Assembly (NCBI RefSeq): GCF_020283565.1
Contig: NC_060059.1
Location: 52,519,157 to 52,583,156 of the forward strand
Source: Trifolium pratense
Lineage: Eukaryota > Streptophyta > Magnoliopsida > Fabales > Fabaceae
Length of the DNA stretch: 64,000 nucleotides
Reading direction: 5' to 3'
The notes under the pieces are model-generated. The model searched no databases, was not told where the DNA came from, and saw nothing but the letters and a program-made list of their open reading frames with translations. Position 1 is the first letter of the stretch, and each line of letters opens with the position of its first letter. Both the position numbers and the translations under genes were made by a program. Positions 47,417 to 59,273 of the stretch are shown one piece after another.

Positions 47417-48191
47417 CTCCAAAAAAGAATTTTATTTTGTTTACTAGGTATAAATTTATATTTAGCTACCCCTAATTATATATAAATGGCCATCCTAAAT
47501 ACATTTATTTGTGTAACAAGAACAACAAAAAAATTTGGTACAACGTATATTGTTGTTGTGTCTGTTTGGATTCGGCTTATTTTTAAACTTATGAAAATAA
47601 CTTACGTAAATAAATAAAGTTTTATGTTAATTTATAAGTTTTCACTAACAAAAGTTTATAATAATGCTTAAAAGCTTATTTATTTGCATAAACTCAAAAA
47701 TAAATCAATTTAAACGGACCTTTTGTACCTATAACAAGTTGAAAAAAAAATTAACTCCACAAATTATACGAGCACAAGGGATGTCAGCGGAGCAATCATT
47801 GAGCATATGATATTTTTTTCACTCTCATCCCCACCATCCAAAGTATTTCTCATTCCTCGGAAGGATTCTTTCCCCATTCCCACCCGTAGCACAGTTCCAG
47901 AGAGATCGATAAATATTAAATTTCTATTATTTTCAATCAAACTTATCGTAACAAATAAAGAGGTTTACTTTTGTCAATGTATTTGTTCTGCGCACATCGT
48001 ACGAAATTACCAATATACTCTCCTCCACATAAATTTATAAAAGTGAAAATTTTGAGAAAAGTGAAAATATTTGAGAAAAAACATCCCGACAGAATTTCTC
48101 ATTTTTAAATCACTGCATCAGAGATTCTACATCACTGCTGCAACACTAAACAAAGTCAAGAAGAAGAAGAAGAAGAAGAAGAAGATCGAAG
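47417..48191. other. Upstream region of the delta-7 sterol reductase gene
   Basis: 47560-47730 is a MITE-like repeat (CTGTTTGGATTCGGC to AAACGGACC with ATAAGCTTA words). The rest is AT-rich promoter and 5' UTR, ending in a (GAA)n tract at 48159-48187 just before the ATG. Confidence 0.55.
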
Positions 48192-48315
48192 ATGGTGGAA
48201 TCAAAGAACAGCGACACCGTACATTCACCGATCGTCACCTATGCCTCCATGTTATCTCTCCTCACACTCTGTCCTCCTTTCGTAATTCTACTGTAAGTCT
48301 ATTCTACTACCAATT

Positions 48316-48364
<49 letters not shown>

Positions 48365-51300
48365 ATCTCCAATTTTCATTCAGATCTAATTCAATCTTGC
48401 AGATGGTATACAATGACTGCGGCGGATGGATCAGTTTTCAACACTTTCGACTACTTGAACAATAACGGTTTACAAGGTTTTCTTAATCTATGGCCTAAGC
48501 CAACTCTTCTTGCTTGCAAAATTATCGCTGTTTACGCTGCATTTGAAGCCGCACTTCAGCTTCTTCTTCCCGGTCCAACTGTCTACGGCCCTATTTCTCC
48601 CGCCGGCAATCGACCCGTCTACAAGGTCCATCTCTCTCTTTTTATTATTTGTTTCTTAACTTGCAATCATAATAATAATTATTTGTATTTGTATTTCTTC
48701 AGGCAAATGGTGTTGCTGCTTATTTAGTTACCTTGCTTACTTATGTTGCTCTTTGGTGGTTAGTTAGTCACTCACTCTTCTCTATTTTTTTTTTTTGCTT
48801 AACTACAGGTTTGCTCACTTCTGTTTATTTTAGGTTTCAATTTGGTCCCTAAATTGAAACGTAAAAGATCAAATTGATACTTTTTAAATGTAAGGACCAA
48901 ATTGAAACCTAAAATAAACGTAAGGGACCAAATGTCTTAAACCTTTTTTTTCTTTGGTAGGAGTACTAATTTATTACTCCCTCCGTAACACTAAATGCAC
49001 TTTTTAGGTTCATTGTAGATTTAATGTATCTGATCTATATTGTGTTTTATGCTTATTAATTGAAACGACAAGATTAATGAACAAGATATCACTTCATTCA
49101 TTATTGCCTATGATTTGTTTTTCATTTCATCTTCGAATGTTCTTCTGTGTTATTTTTGAAAATTCAAGTAATAGTAAATGAACTCTGTTTGTACAAAGAT
49201 CAGCAGTTTTTTTTTTTCACTCCCCAAAGAATATGAAAATTGGCATAGGGAATCTCAAGACATAATATTGAAGTACAATGATCAACAGTTTTATTCATTA
49301 CTACTTTTCTTCTAATTCATTGAAAGGAGAAAAGTAATGAATAAGATATCGCTTCATTCATTAATTCATGGAAACATGTCAGTATCGTAATTGCTAATGA
49401 ATTTGAGATTCATTTCATTTCGGATGTTCTGTGTTATTTATGAAAATTGGCATAGGAGATCTCAACACATAATATTAAGGCACTCTAGGAATGAAACTTG
49501 GTATGATTTCATATGTAGCATTGTCACTTCAAATTGAATGCATGTCCAACACTGACACTTGTAATTTCAAAAATATACAATCACTTCTTATATCAAATTA
49601 TTACCAGTGTCTACGCGTTGGTGTCGGTGTTGTGTCCATATCAGTTCTTTATAGATTATATTAGATGGATAGAATTGGTAAAATAAAAAATATTATTATT
49701 CATTGCAATAGTCTCTTCAATTGGTTATCCTTTTGAGTTTCTCGGCTCTGTGATGGTAGGTTTATAATATGCTTTTTAAGGCACAAAAATAAGCAAACAA
49801 ATCCAAGTTACCAAGTGTTTTTCAAGGAGAAAATTGTGTCACATACATGCTTTTCCTTACAAAGTAAGATGATTTGCTTCTTTTACTTTTTTGCAGCAGA
49901 TAACATGTAATTTTCACATATATTTTTCAGGTTTGGGATATTCAACCCGACAATCGTTTATGATCATTTGGGGGAGATATATTCAACGCTCATCTTTGGG
50001 AGCCTTATCTTTTGTATTTTCTTATACATAAAAGTGAGACTGTTGTTAAATGGAAGAAAGTATACGGTACTTGTTTCCTGTGCAATTTACATTGAAATTT
50101 CTGACTCTAGTATTGTATTTGCTAGGGTCATCTGGCACCATCTTCTACCGATTCTGGCTCATCTGGCAACATAATCATTGATTTTTACTGGGTAAACTAA
50201 TCTCTGCCTTTTACTTTGATTAAACTGTTCGACAAAAATATTTGTTAGATATCCATTTATTTGCATTGGAAATTGACATGGATTGAAGAAAGAGAAAGTG
50301 AACAATGGAAAAAATTAAAATAAAAGTGAGCGGTAGCATGATAAGCCTCACTTGTCTGATTGTGGTGTCAGTCTTTAGAGGATCATTGGTGCAACAGACC
50401 TTTCTTTAACTCATTCTACACCAAGAAGGCACAGAGAATGCATATAAAATATGTTTATAATGACCAATCCTTTTGCTTAATCTGGTTTCACTGAACTTCA
50501 AAATTCTTCTTGCAGAATTGTTTCAATGTTTTATGGTTGTAATTTCCATTTTCACCATATCAGAAGAAATTTCTTGAAAAATTAAACTCATCCTTTGGGA
50601 CATGTTTTTATATGAAAAACAGGCCTAGACATGTGGATTTAATCCCACCTTTTGCTATAAATGATGGCCTTCTAACTTTTTTTCATTCTTGTAGGGTATG
50701 GAGCTCTATCCACGCATTGGAAAATATTTTGACATAAAAGTTTTCACAAACTGCAGATTTGGAATGATGTCGTGGGCTGTTCTTGCTCTTACCTATTGCA
50801 TAAAGCAGGTTGAGTTTCAGAGGTTTTATTCTTTGTATGAATACTGAAGTCAAGCTTAATGATTTTACCATCCAACATTTATTTGGCATACACAGATGGT
50901 TAGGCGACCATGCAAGCTCTATAAAATCTTAGGCCATCTACTTTTGGATTTTTTTTGTCTTTCGATAAGATTTAACTTATATATACATATGTGGGATTGA
51001 AGTTCCATAGTTGTTTTGGATATAATGGCCAGGTGACACTGACTTATTACCTTCATGAACATGATGTTACTCATATGAATCCAGAACATAAATTTATTTT
51101 GTAATTTTGTTTTGTGAACTTCCACCCTTTGGTTAATTCTCTAATGTTTGTATTCTTGTCTTAATAGTATGAAGAAAATGGGAAAGTAGCCGACTCAATG
51201 CTTGTAAATACTACATTAATGCTGGTGTATGTTACCAAGTTTTTCTGGTGGGAAGCTGGATACTGGAACACAATGGATATTGCACATGATCGAGGTTCAC

Positions 51301-53244
51301 ACATGCTTTATTTTTGTTTTCGTTGACATACTTACTTATTTCTATTGTTCTGCTATTATGATCTCTCGACCTCATTGGTTTTCATAGTTTATTAAGAGCA
51401 CACCTTCCATGATGGCTGGATTTCACATTATTTTTGGATTAGTTTTCATATATTATTGCTCAATTGATTGTATATGTTGTATTTAATCTTCTTTATCGTC
51501 TCATTAAATCTTAAAACACCTAAATCTGGCAGCTGGATTTTATATTTGCTGGGGCTGTTTGGTTTGGGTTCCATCTATCTATACATCTCCTGGAATGTAC
51601 CTTGTCAACCATCCAGTAAACCTTGGTACCCAGGTACCATCCCCTTCCTGTTTGTTTTGTTGCTTTGTGATAGTTACACAGTGAGGGAACAAAAGGTAAA
51701 GATAGGATTGAGTTATTCAAGTGGTTTTGTCAGAAGAGTTTTCTTTATTTTTAATATATGCTTTTCAATATTTCCCATTTTTTCATGAAAATTATCTTGT
51801 CTTCCAGCTAGCACTCTTTATTTTAGTGGCGGGCATTCTGTGCATATACATCAACTATGACTGTGACAGGCAAAGACAAGAGTTTCGTAGGACAAATGGA
51901 AAAGGCTTGGTCTGGGGAAAAGCTCCATCAAAGGTAAAGATGCCTAGAATATACTATATTATTATTTTCCATTTGGAATGTACTCTCTATATAATGCAAG
52001 TGAGAGTGGGAAACTCGCAAAAAAAAAAGTTCCGTAAGACTTACATAAGCTATTCGGAATGAAAATGGATATGCAGATAGAGGCCTCATATACTACTACT
52101 TCTGGGGAAACAAAAAGAAGCCTTCTTTTAACATCTGGATGGTAAGTTTTCACTTAAACTTTTTTTTAAGCATATGTTAACATGAAGTTGTTGAAATGGT
52201 TGGGGAAGCATACTGCTCACCGCCACCGGAGAGTCGAGACCACACCTTTCCACAAAGTGGAGGAGTTTGAGCTTGCCATTTGTTGGGGTTGATTTGATTC
52301 TTGACATTTTATTTAAAATGTATTATAAGCTCATGTTAATAGTTTATAACCATATAGAAATATTATTACTAACTATAGGTTACATTTAAATTTTAATCTC
52401 ATAATATATCGGATTTTGATATTTGCTCTAACCTTATTTTCTTAGAAAACATGTCTTATGTTTCAGAAAATATCCAGCTCATTTTTTCTGTGCTACCTGC
52501 AGGTGGGGATTAGCCCGTCATTTTCATTATGTCCCTGAAATACTAGCTGCTTTCTTCTGGACAGTCCCGGCTCTTTTCAATCATGTAAGAAGAGTGTTTA
52601 TTTCTCTGTACATGTTGAAAGTTGTAGAAGAAATTAAGTATATCTGCTTCTTTCTTTCCATGCAGTTTCTGCCTTACTTCTACGTGATATTTCTTACGAT
52701 CCTTCTTTTCGATCGAGCAAAAAGGGACGATGATCGATGCAGAACCAAGTAAGCATTCTGTTATATCTGTTAGCGATACTTCTTGGACATTTTCATTTCA
52801 GTGTGCATAGACTACCACAGATGCTCTTTGTCATATTCAATTCTTACAAACAGTTTGCTTTAGGATTCATGACTTTCAGTGCATGTTTGGATTTGGTAGT
52901 GAGTTTGGAAAAGTTACGTAGCTTTGTGATTTTATTGAAACTTCAAAGTGTAGTTTTTTCCAAAATCACGGGGCACACAACGATAACGCCAAACTCACCA
53001 CCAATCTAAACATGCAATGGTCTAATTCCTACCTTTTGTTTCTCTTATCTATAACAAACCAACAGCCTACTGGCTGTCAACTAGAGTTGGCCCGTTTTCA
53101 TACCCAATGTATTATGAAATTTCATCGTTGTGGGTCAGAAGCATGTACATGTAGTTGAAAATTTGCGCTGCATGCAGGTATGGCAAGTACTGGAAACTCT
53201 ATTGCGACAGGGTTCCTTACAGAATCATTCCAGGAATATATTGA
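48192..53244 (+). CDS. DWF5: Delta(7)-sterol reductase (7-dehydrocholesterol reductase, DWF5), 437 aa
   Basis: Thirteen exons: 48192-48292, 48403-48625, 48703-48758, 49931-50033, 50126-50191, 50695-50808, 51168-51294, 51533-51633, 51808-51933, 52077-52141, 52503-52584, 52666-52748, 53178-53244 (1,314 nt; GT/AG throughout). The protein starts MVESKNSDTVHSPIVTYASM. It has GPISPAGNRPVYKANG near 95, NIIIDFYWGMELYPRIG near 175, CRFGMMSWAVL, FFWWEAGYWNTMDIAHDRAG near 255, YDCDRQRQEFRRT, the ERG4/ERG24 signature GWWGLARHFHYVPE near 360, RAKRDDDRCRTKYGKYWKLY and RIIPGIY at the end. It is a multi-span ER enzyme that uses NADPH to reduce the C7 double bond of sterols on the route to campesterol and brassinosteroids; Arabidopsis dwf5 mutants are dwarf. 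Length and signature residues are normal. Confidence 0.97.
48321..48363 (+). repeat. (CT)n microsatellite in DWF5 intron 1
   Basis: About 43 bp of CT dinucleotides directly after the first donor site; together with the (GAA)n tract before the ATG it brackets exon 1. Confidence 0.95.
48825..48935. repeat. Inverted repeat in DWF5 intron 3
   Basis: TTTATTTTAGGTTTCAATTT (about 48824-48850) is the complement of AAATTGAAACCTAAAATAAA (about 48899-48919), giving a hairpin of about 25-bp arms. Confidence 0.8.
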
Positions 53245-53784
53245 AGAGTGATCATTGATGATGACTTGCTGGAACTTCCCTTTGGAGCCATGTTTACCTT
53301 TGTTGTTTGCTTCCTTGGATTGGTGTACTTTAGATGTAATTGTAGACTATAGCTGTAAGAAACAATTCACTAATTATTGAATTCTATTTTGTAAGACATA
53401 GACTTGGTTCTAGAGCTGTTTATCAATAATGTCAAACGACTTTCTGGCTGCTTTGATTTTATTTAGAGATTAGAGAAATAATTTTGCTTCTCGTGAGTAC
53501 GAATCTCCCCATTGAAATCCTCGTATATACATGACCTAGGAATTCAGTTGGTTGCATTAATTCAATCGTGAATTAAGAACAATGATTGAGTAAACCTTCA
53601 AGAATACTTTTTTAAAAAGAATTAAGATGATACTTTGGCCTTTAATCATGAGAAGACAAAGATAATATTGCTTCCTTTGGACTTTTGGTGGAATTCTATC
53701 TTTGTGTTGAATACTAGAGAGAAGAGATGAGGGTATTTGGGGAATATTTGGAAATTTAATTGTGTGAGGGGTGTAACTATAATA
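53245..53784. other. DWF5 3' flank
   Basis: Likely 3' UTR and downstream DNA. No gene seen. Confidence 0.5.
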
Positions 53785-53928
53785 ACGGGTTGTAAGAGAA
53801 CACTGTTGGTGGTAAACTGAAGCTGAAGGGAAAAGCATTGGATGTCGCTGGTGGAATTAAGAAGAAAAAGAAGACCAAAAGAAATCGAGAACAATTTTTG
53901 CAAGCAACTGAAAATGAAACTTCAGCAG
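53785..53928 (+). pseudogene. FAM32A-like first-exon fragment
   Basis: The frame reads VGGKLKLKGKALDV, AGGIKKKKKTK, then NREQFLQATENETSAG up to a GTTAGT donor-like site at 53929. The GGKLKLKGKALDV plus poly-Lys block is the conserved start of the small nucleolar/nuclear FAM32A family. The codon where the initiator region should be is replaced by a stop (TAA at 53792-53794), no ATG is present, and I found no matching downstream exon. It looks like a broken duplicate. Confidence 0.6.
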
Positions 53929-55292
53929 GTTAGTACTACAATCTATCAATCTATGTTCATAACCTACCTAGCCAACTAAAACAGCTTTATGTTTTTGGAT
54001 TTTTCAGCATGCTATAATTTATTAAATTGATTCCAAGGTGTCAACTTTAATGAACATGTTAATGCTACTCTAATTATTTGTTATATAAGATGTTTTACCT
54101 TTGGCAAAAAAAAATTATGATGAGAATATGTATGAATTTTTAAAGAACAAGCCATTGTGGTGTAGGTGATTTGCTAACACTAGTGAAAATTAGGTTATGC
54201 AAACAGCTTATGCAATATAAATTAAGTTTTATGCTATTTTATAAGTTCAAACTAGTGAAAATTGTATTTTTATAAGCTATTTTATCATAAACTACCTTGA
54301 CAAACTTATAATAATACATAAAAATTGTATAAGCTGTTTGCATAAGCTCAAAAATAAGCTAATCCAAACAGGGTAAAAAATTGCATAAGCTGTTTGAATT
54401 TTTATTTTATTTGATGACACTAAAATGACATTAAACTCAGGTGTAAGCAAAGAAGGATTCAATGTGATGAAAAATCAGATGATATAAATCATTATATAAG
54501 TCACATTTATGAAAATTAAGCACATATGAAATACATGGTTAATCCCGTTCAATGGATGGATGGATGGTTAATAGATATAAAAAGATGTCACAACTCATTA
54601 ACCATTAACTGAACACAATTTTCAGGTGTAAATTTGAATACAAATCATGGTTAATGAATTTCATGTATATTTCAACACAATTTGAATGGTTAATATAGTA
54701 ATAATGTATATTTGGATTTGAACATACGTAAAATCATAGTTGATGAAGCACCAACACTCCTCATCTGACACCAGCACGACACTTATGATTACAATGAATT
54801 ATGTCATTTTCTCAAATTATTATTGGCGTCGGCATGTCTGTGTTGTATCCGGTGTCTGTCCTTTATTCAAAAGAAAGTGGATTACTGAGTTGTCGTAGCT
54901 TGTAATATTCATATTCATCAATCATCAACTGAACTTAATTAACCACGTATTTAAACTTTGTTAAGATCTAAATTATTGTCAAATTTTGTGTATCAAAATA
55001 CCATTTTTCTAACCATTTGATTGGACTCAAGTGGTTAATGAGCTCCCTAGAATGAATATAACCGAGTTCGATTTATAGGATAAACAATTACCGGTCAAAC
55101 TTTACTTGACGACCGAACTTCAAATTGTCAGGGCACAGTTTTCGATACAACATTCCTATCTACGGCATACTAACTAAATAGTTTTTCTGAATAAATTAAA
55201 ATGAATATTATACGTTCAACACAATCTGATAATGAAAATAGAAAAAGGGTGATGGTTACATCGTGTAGAAGCTGATTAACAATGAGTTGGAG
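53929..55292. other. Repeat-rich intergenic DNA
   Basis: 54188-54375 is a MITE-like piece with GCAAACAGCTTATGCA and TGTTTGCATAAGCTC words, related to 58846-59147. 54745-54865 is a GAAGCACCAACAC-type MITE related to 39764-39900. ATGGTTAATGAAT-like words recur at 54530-54700. No gene. Confidence 0.55.
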
Positions 55293-55424
55293 CTATAGTG
55301 GAGCCATGTTCTGAGGTAAGTACATAGGAGCAGCAAGAGGAGTTCCATCTGGGTTTGTTAAAAGGCACATCACACTGTTGATCACCATCCTCCTATCCAT
55401 TACTGCCTCTGTGTCAATCTCCAT
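55293..55424 (-). pseudogene. Notchless (NLE) N-terminus-like mini-ORF, 43 aa
   Basis: From an ATG at 55424 the frame reads MEIDTEAVMDRRMV, then VMCLLTNPDGTPLAAPMYLPQNMAPL and a TAG. The block VMCLLT-P-G-PL--PMYLPQN matches the first 40 residues of the plant WD40 ribosome-biogenesis factor Notchless (NLE). After MAPL, where NLE continues with its NLE domain and eight WD repeats, there is an in-frame stop and no further similarity. It is either a truncated duplicate or the tip of a rearranged copy. No intron is needed in this piece. Confidence 0.6.
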
Positions 55425-56560
55425 TTTTTCAATCTATACGTTCCTCTTCCACTTGCACTTCATAGAATGAGGAAAAGGAATTAGGGTTTTGTTGATAAAC
55501 CCTTCTTGGCTCCCAAGTCATCACTTTTTAGTCAAAAAAAAGTCATCAATTTATTATGAATGAATGAATGATTTTTTTAATTTTATTATAAGTGCATTTT
55601 TTTTACAATGAAACTGAGAATCAAACCTACAACCTCTAGCATACTACCCAGACTCTTCGTCACTGGATCAAACCTAATGACTTATTATAAGTGCATGCTT
55701 GTTACAAGGAAAAAACCATTTTTTTTTAAAGTTAATTATGTTTTTGCTCCTTATGGAAACAAGTGACATGATTTAGTTCCTACAAAAAATTTATGCAAGT
55801 AGTTTTAGTCGTCCAAAAACAATTTTTTTTTTAGAAATAATCACTTTTAAGAATATCTCCATTTTCAAAAATAATAAAAATCTAAATAAAAAAAAAAGAG
55901 ATGTAGCTTCTCAAAAAAAGATTGTTTTTAAGAAGAAAGATAACAACGGTCAAAAGATAGAGATATTTTTTAAACAAAAATATTCTTACATAAATTTGTC
56001 CATATGGTGTTGCCCTACCTCTACAAAAGACTAGTCTTAATCTTTTGGCAGTTCTTCTTTATGAAAACACTTTTGCTGTTTGATGGTTTTATTTATTTCA
56101 TTTTGTGCGCTTGGGCGCTTATCTTATAATATTCAGCTATGTTTTTGTTAGTCTTTGTTACGAAAATTTGTCAATTATGATCTTCGGATTGATGATAGTT
56201 GGCACAAGAAAGAAGCTGCATGGATCTTGATGTTCAAAAACTTACAAAGGTATACTTTTTGTAAAAGAATGATTTATATGAATAGTAACCTGTCTTTTTT
56301 ATAGGCTTAACTATACATTTGGTCCCTTACGTTTATTTTCTTTGGATGTGTTGTGTCAAAAAAAGAATAAATTTTGTTGTTAAAAAAAAAAAATAGTTGG
56401 CTTTTTATATGATATATTCCATTAAATTTGTAAATACCAAGAGATTCCAAAGAAAAGAAGGAAGAGGTTTCGGGTGTGTGGGAAGTAGTACTATTCACTA
56501 GTCACCACTACACATTATTCCATATTGGTTTGATCACTCATCATCCAACAACTAATACTC
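55425..56560. other. Intergenic, no complete gene
   Basis: Holds a SINE (55598-55681), A/T runs, and nothing else recognised. Confidence 0.5.
55598..55681 (-). mobile_element. SINE, TSD TTATTATAAGTGCAT
   Basis: Same family as 18301-18393 and 19405-19492, with a poly(A) tail on the minus strand. Perfect 15-bp duplications are at 55583-55597 and 55682-55696. Confidence 0.85.
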
Positions 56561-57039
56561 GTTAGTTGGTTCAATGACGATTAACGCTGAATTTGGTAAA
56601 AAGTACCACAGTTTGATTCTCACAACTACGATTGAGATGAGTTGAAACCATTTGATGTCAGAACAGGGACGGATCCAGGAATTTTAGTAAGTGAAGTCAA
56701 AATTATAACGTAAAAAAATATAAATTGTTATTCATATAATTTTAACATTTTCTTATACAAAATTACTTATTTTGGTTTATTAGTCAATACTCTTAAAATA
56801 CTCATTAGTATTATAAATTAATCTTATTAATTTTATATTTGTTATAGTACAATAAATTGACTATATAAAAACGATAATATCAAATATATGGGGTCACATT
56901 GCATAAATAATACTAGTATTAACTAAAAATATAATAGGCAAGTGGGGTCGGCTGACCCCACTGCCCTCACACTAAATCCGTCCTTGTGTCAGAATTAACC
57001 TCTGAATCATATTAAATCGGTGGTGAAACAAAAAAAAAA
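56561..57039 (+). mobile_element. SINE split by a hAT MITE
   Basis: The head GTTAGTTGGTTCAATGACG and GTTTGATTCTCAC (boxes A and B), body and tail ATTAAATCGGTGGTGAAACAAAA are continuous once 56664-56986 and one 8-bp copy are set aside. Same family as 31446-31585. ACTAATAC at both outer edges (near 56551 and 57039) is the likely target duplication. Confidence 0.82.
56664..56986. mobile_element. hAT MITE, 323 bp, TSD TGTCAGAA
   Basis: It begins CAGGGACGGATCC and ends AAATCCGTCCTTG; the 8-bp duplications TGTCAGAA are perfect (56656-56663, 56987-56994). Near the 3' end lies TGGGGTCGGCTGACCCCA, an imperfect palindrome. AT-rich core, no transposase. Confidence 0.92.
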
Positions 57040-57765
57040 CTAATACAATTAATTCCCACAACTTCTAACAACCAATAACTCATATTAAAATCATGCAAGG
57101 AATGATTATCATATTTAAGTTTGTCATTCACTTTTATTCGATATTTAAGTTTGTCATTATATTATTATTATGATAGAAAATTTATTTTGAATAAAATATT
57201 TAAAAATTTGTTATATAATATTGTTAAAATATAAGTTAAACTATTGTGCTATTTCTGTAAAACTTATAAATAAATAAATTTGATTATAATTATCAATGAT
57301 AAATTATTCAATTTTTTATGTATCCGTCACAAATAATAGTACCGTCACCCGTGTATATTTCTTAATAAAAAATTAAAAATTTGATTAGAAATATTCAGGA
57401 TAATTTAGTAAATCTGTTATAGTAACTGGCGGCCACCGTGCCTGTCTGTGTTTATTATACAAACTTATGTACAAAAAATGTTTTATGTTACGGTGAGTTT
57501 GATAATAAAAGATTTTTGTTTCTAAAAAAAAAGTCACGGGTATTGTTGGTATTATCAAATGTCCACACCATAAAAAAAATACATGTCTTATGTTAGGGTG
57601 AGTTTGTTAATAAAAGATAAAAAAACCAAGGGTATTGTTGGTATGATGAAAAGACCACACGAAAAAAAAATGTATTATTATTATTACTATTATTACACGA
57701 AAAAAATGGTATAGATGTATAGATTAACTTTGTTAGTAATTAACTTTATTGTATTATTATTATTA
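57040..57765. other. AT-rich DNA with fragments of two Helitron families
   Basis: 57125-57420 repeats the interior of the Helitron at 57766-59273 (ATTCGATATTTAAGTTTGTC). At 57426-57470 the complement of a GCGGTGGCCGCCAG end, related to the 3' end at 21398, begins a minus-strand piece. ATGTTACGGTGAGTTTG and GTGTTAGGGTGAGTTTG-like units recur at 57485 and 57592. Confidence 0.55.
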
Positions 57766-58322
57766 CTAGTTTGAAGACCCGTTCATTCGCACGGGTCATT
57801 GAATTTTATTCGATATTTAAGTTTGTCATTATATTATGGTAGAAAATATATGTAGAATAAAATATTTAAAAAATTGTTACTATATACTATTGTTAAAATA
57901 TAAGTGAAACTATTGTGCTATTTTTTGTAAATCTTATTAAATGGATAAATTTGATTATAATTATCAATGACAAATTATTCAATTTTTAATGTATTTGTCA
58001 CAAATAATTGTCCCGTGTATATTTTTTAATAAAAAAATAAAAATTTGATTAGGAAAATTTGACTATTTTATTCTTATTTTTATATTCCTATGATCTATTT
58101 TATTCTTATTTTTAAGCATATAAATTTTTTTATTTTATTTTTTATTATATTATTTTTATATATTTTTTTTATAAAATTTTAGTGAGATTGTTGAGTTGAT
58201 CATATTCATCTCATTTTGTTGCTATTTTTATTCGTATAGATTATTTTATTTTGTTTCTATCTATGATTTGTTTTATTCCTGTTTTTAAGCATATCCACTT
58301 TTTTATTTTACTTATATTCTTG

Positions 58323-58324
<2 letters not shown>

Positions 58325-58400
<76 letters not shown>
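58325..58400. repeat. (AT)n microsatellite, about 76 bp
   Basis: Pure AT dinucleotides inside the Helitron; the Tyr/Ile-repeat open frame over it is an artefact. Confidence 0.95.
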
Positions 58401-58404
<4 letters not shown>

Positions 58405-58845
58405 ATTTATCTTATAGCCTTTCTATATATTTTTTTAATATTTTTTAGCAAAATTATAACGAATGATACAAAACTTGCAACTTGGTTAAAAGCAATAAGG
58501 ATAACTGTGGTGGTAATCGATTTTAATATATTAGTAATTAGTAAAAGATGATATTATTATTATTAATAATAATAATAATAATAGTTAATAGTATTTTTTT
58601 TATGAAAAATATTGTTTATATTTCTATTTCTATAATCCTAACTTTATGCATATTCATCTTATTTTTTTTATATGTTTTTTTATTGATGATTTTATTCTCT
58701 TTTTTCTTTTAATAAATTATTGAGTTGATCATATTAATCTGTTTTGTTGCTAATTTTATGAGTATAGATTGTCCTGGTTTGTTCCAATCTATAATCTGTT
58801 TTGTTTTTATTTTTAAGCATATCCATTTTTTTTGTATTTATCTTA

Positions 58846-59147
58846 GGGCTTGTTTGGCCCAGCTTTTTGTAGAGCTTATGCAAAAAGCTTATGCAATTTT
58901 TATCTATTATTATAAGTTTTTTTTGTATTTATCTTAGGGCTTGTTTGGCCCAGCTTTTTGTAGAGCTTATGCAAGGAGCTTATGCAATTTTTATCTATTA
59001 TTATAAGTTTATTAAGGTAGTTTATGATAAAATAGCTTATAAAATTATAATTTTCACTAGTATAAACTTATAAAATAGCATAAAACGTAATTTATATTGC
59101 ATAAGCTGTTTGCATAAGCTCTAAAAAAAGTTGGACCAAACGAGCCC
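58846..59147. mobile_element. Tourist-like MITE, TSD TTA, with duplicated left end
   Basis: Ends GGGCTTGTTTGG and CCAAACGAGCCC, flanked by TTA (58843-58845, 59148-59150). The first about 90 bp, including about 17 bp of flank (TTTTTTGTATTTATCTTA), occurs twice in tandem (58829-58919 and 58920-59010), so the true insertion point may be the second copy. Nested within the Helitron. Confidence 0.82.
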
Positions 59148-59273
59148 TTATATTCTTTCTATATTTTTTTAGTGAAATTACAATAAAAGATATAAAACTT
59201 GCAACATGGTTAAAAGTAATAAGGATTAATTAGTAACTTTGGTGGTAATCAATTTTAATATATTAGTAATAGA

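Larger units (their letters stand above)
57766..59273 (-). mobile_element. Non-autonomous Helitron, minus strand, about 1.5 kb
   Basis: On the minus strand it starts TCTATTACTAATATATT after a host A (59274 side). It ends with hairpin GACCCGT-loop-ACGGGTC, six bases, and CTAG before a host T (57765). These are the TC...CTRR ends, subterminal hairpin and A^T target of Helitrons. The interior is AT-rich with an (AT)n tract, a partial internal repeat of the 5' part (about 58440-58540 and 59160-59273) and a nested Tourist MITE. No Rep/helicase. Confidence 0.82.

Noticed and set aside
48071..48727. 218-codon open frame across DWF5 exons 1-2
   Set aside because: It reads through introns and the CT microsatellite; the spliced DWF5 model explains the conserved residues.
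39039..53244. Biosynthetic gene cluster of HST and DWF5
   Set aside because: The two enzymes serve separate pathways (plastoquinone and sterols) found as single conserved genes across plants; adjacency alone is not evidence of a cluster.
58251..58448. Tyr/Ile repeat open frame
   Set aside because: Product of the (AT)n microsatellite.
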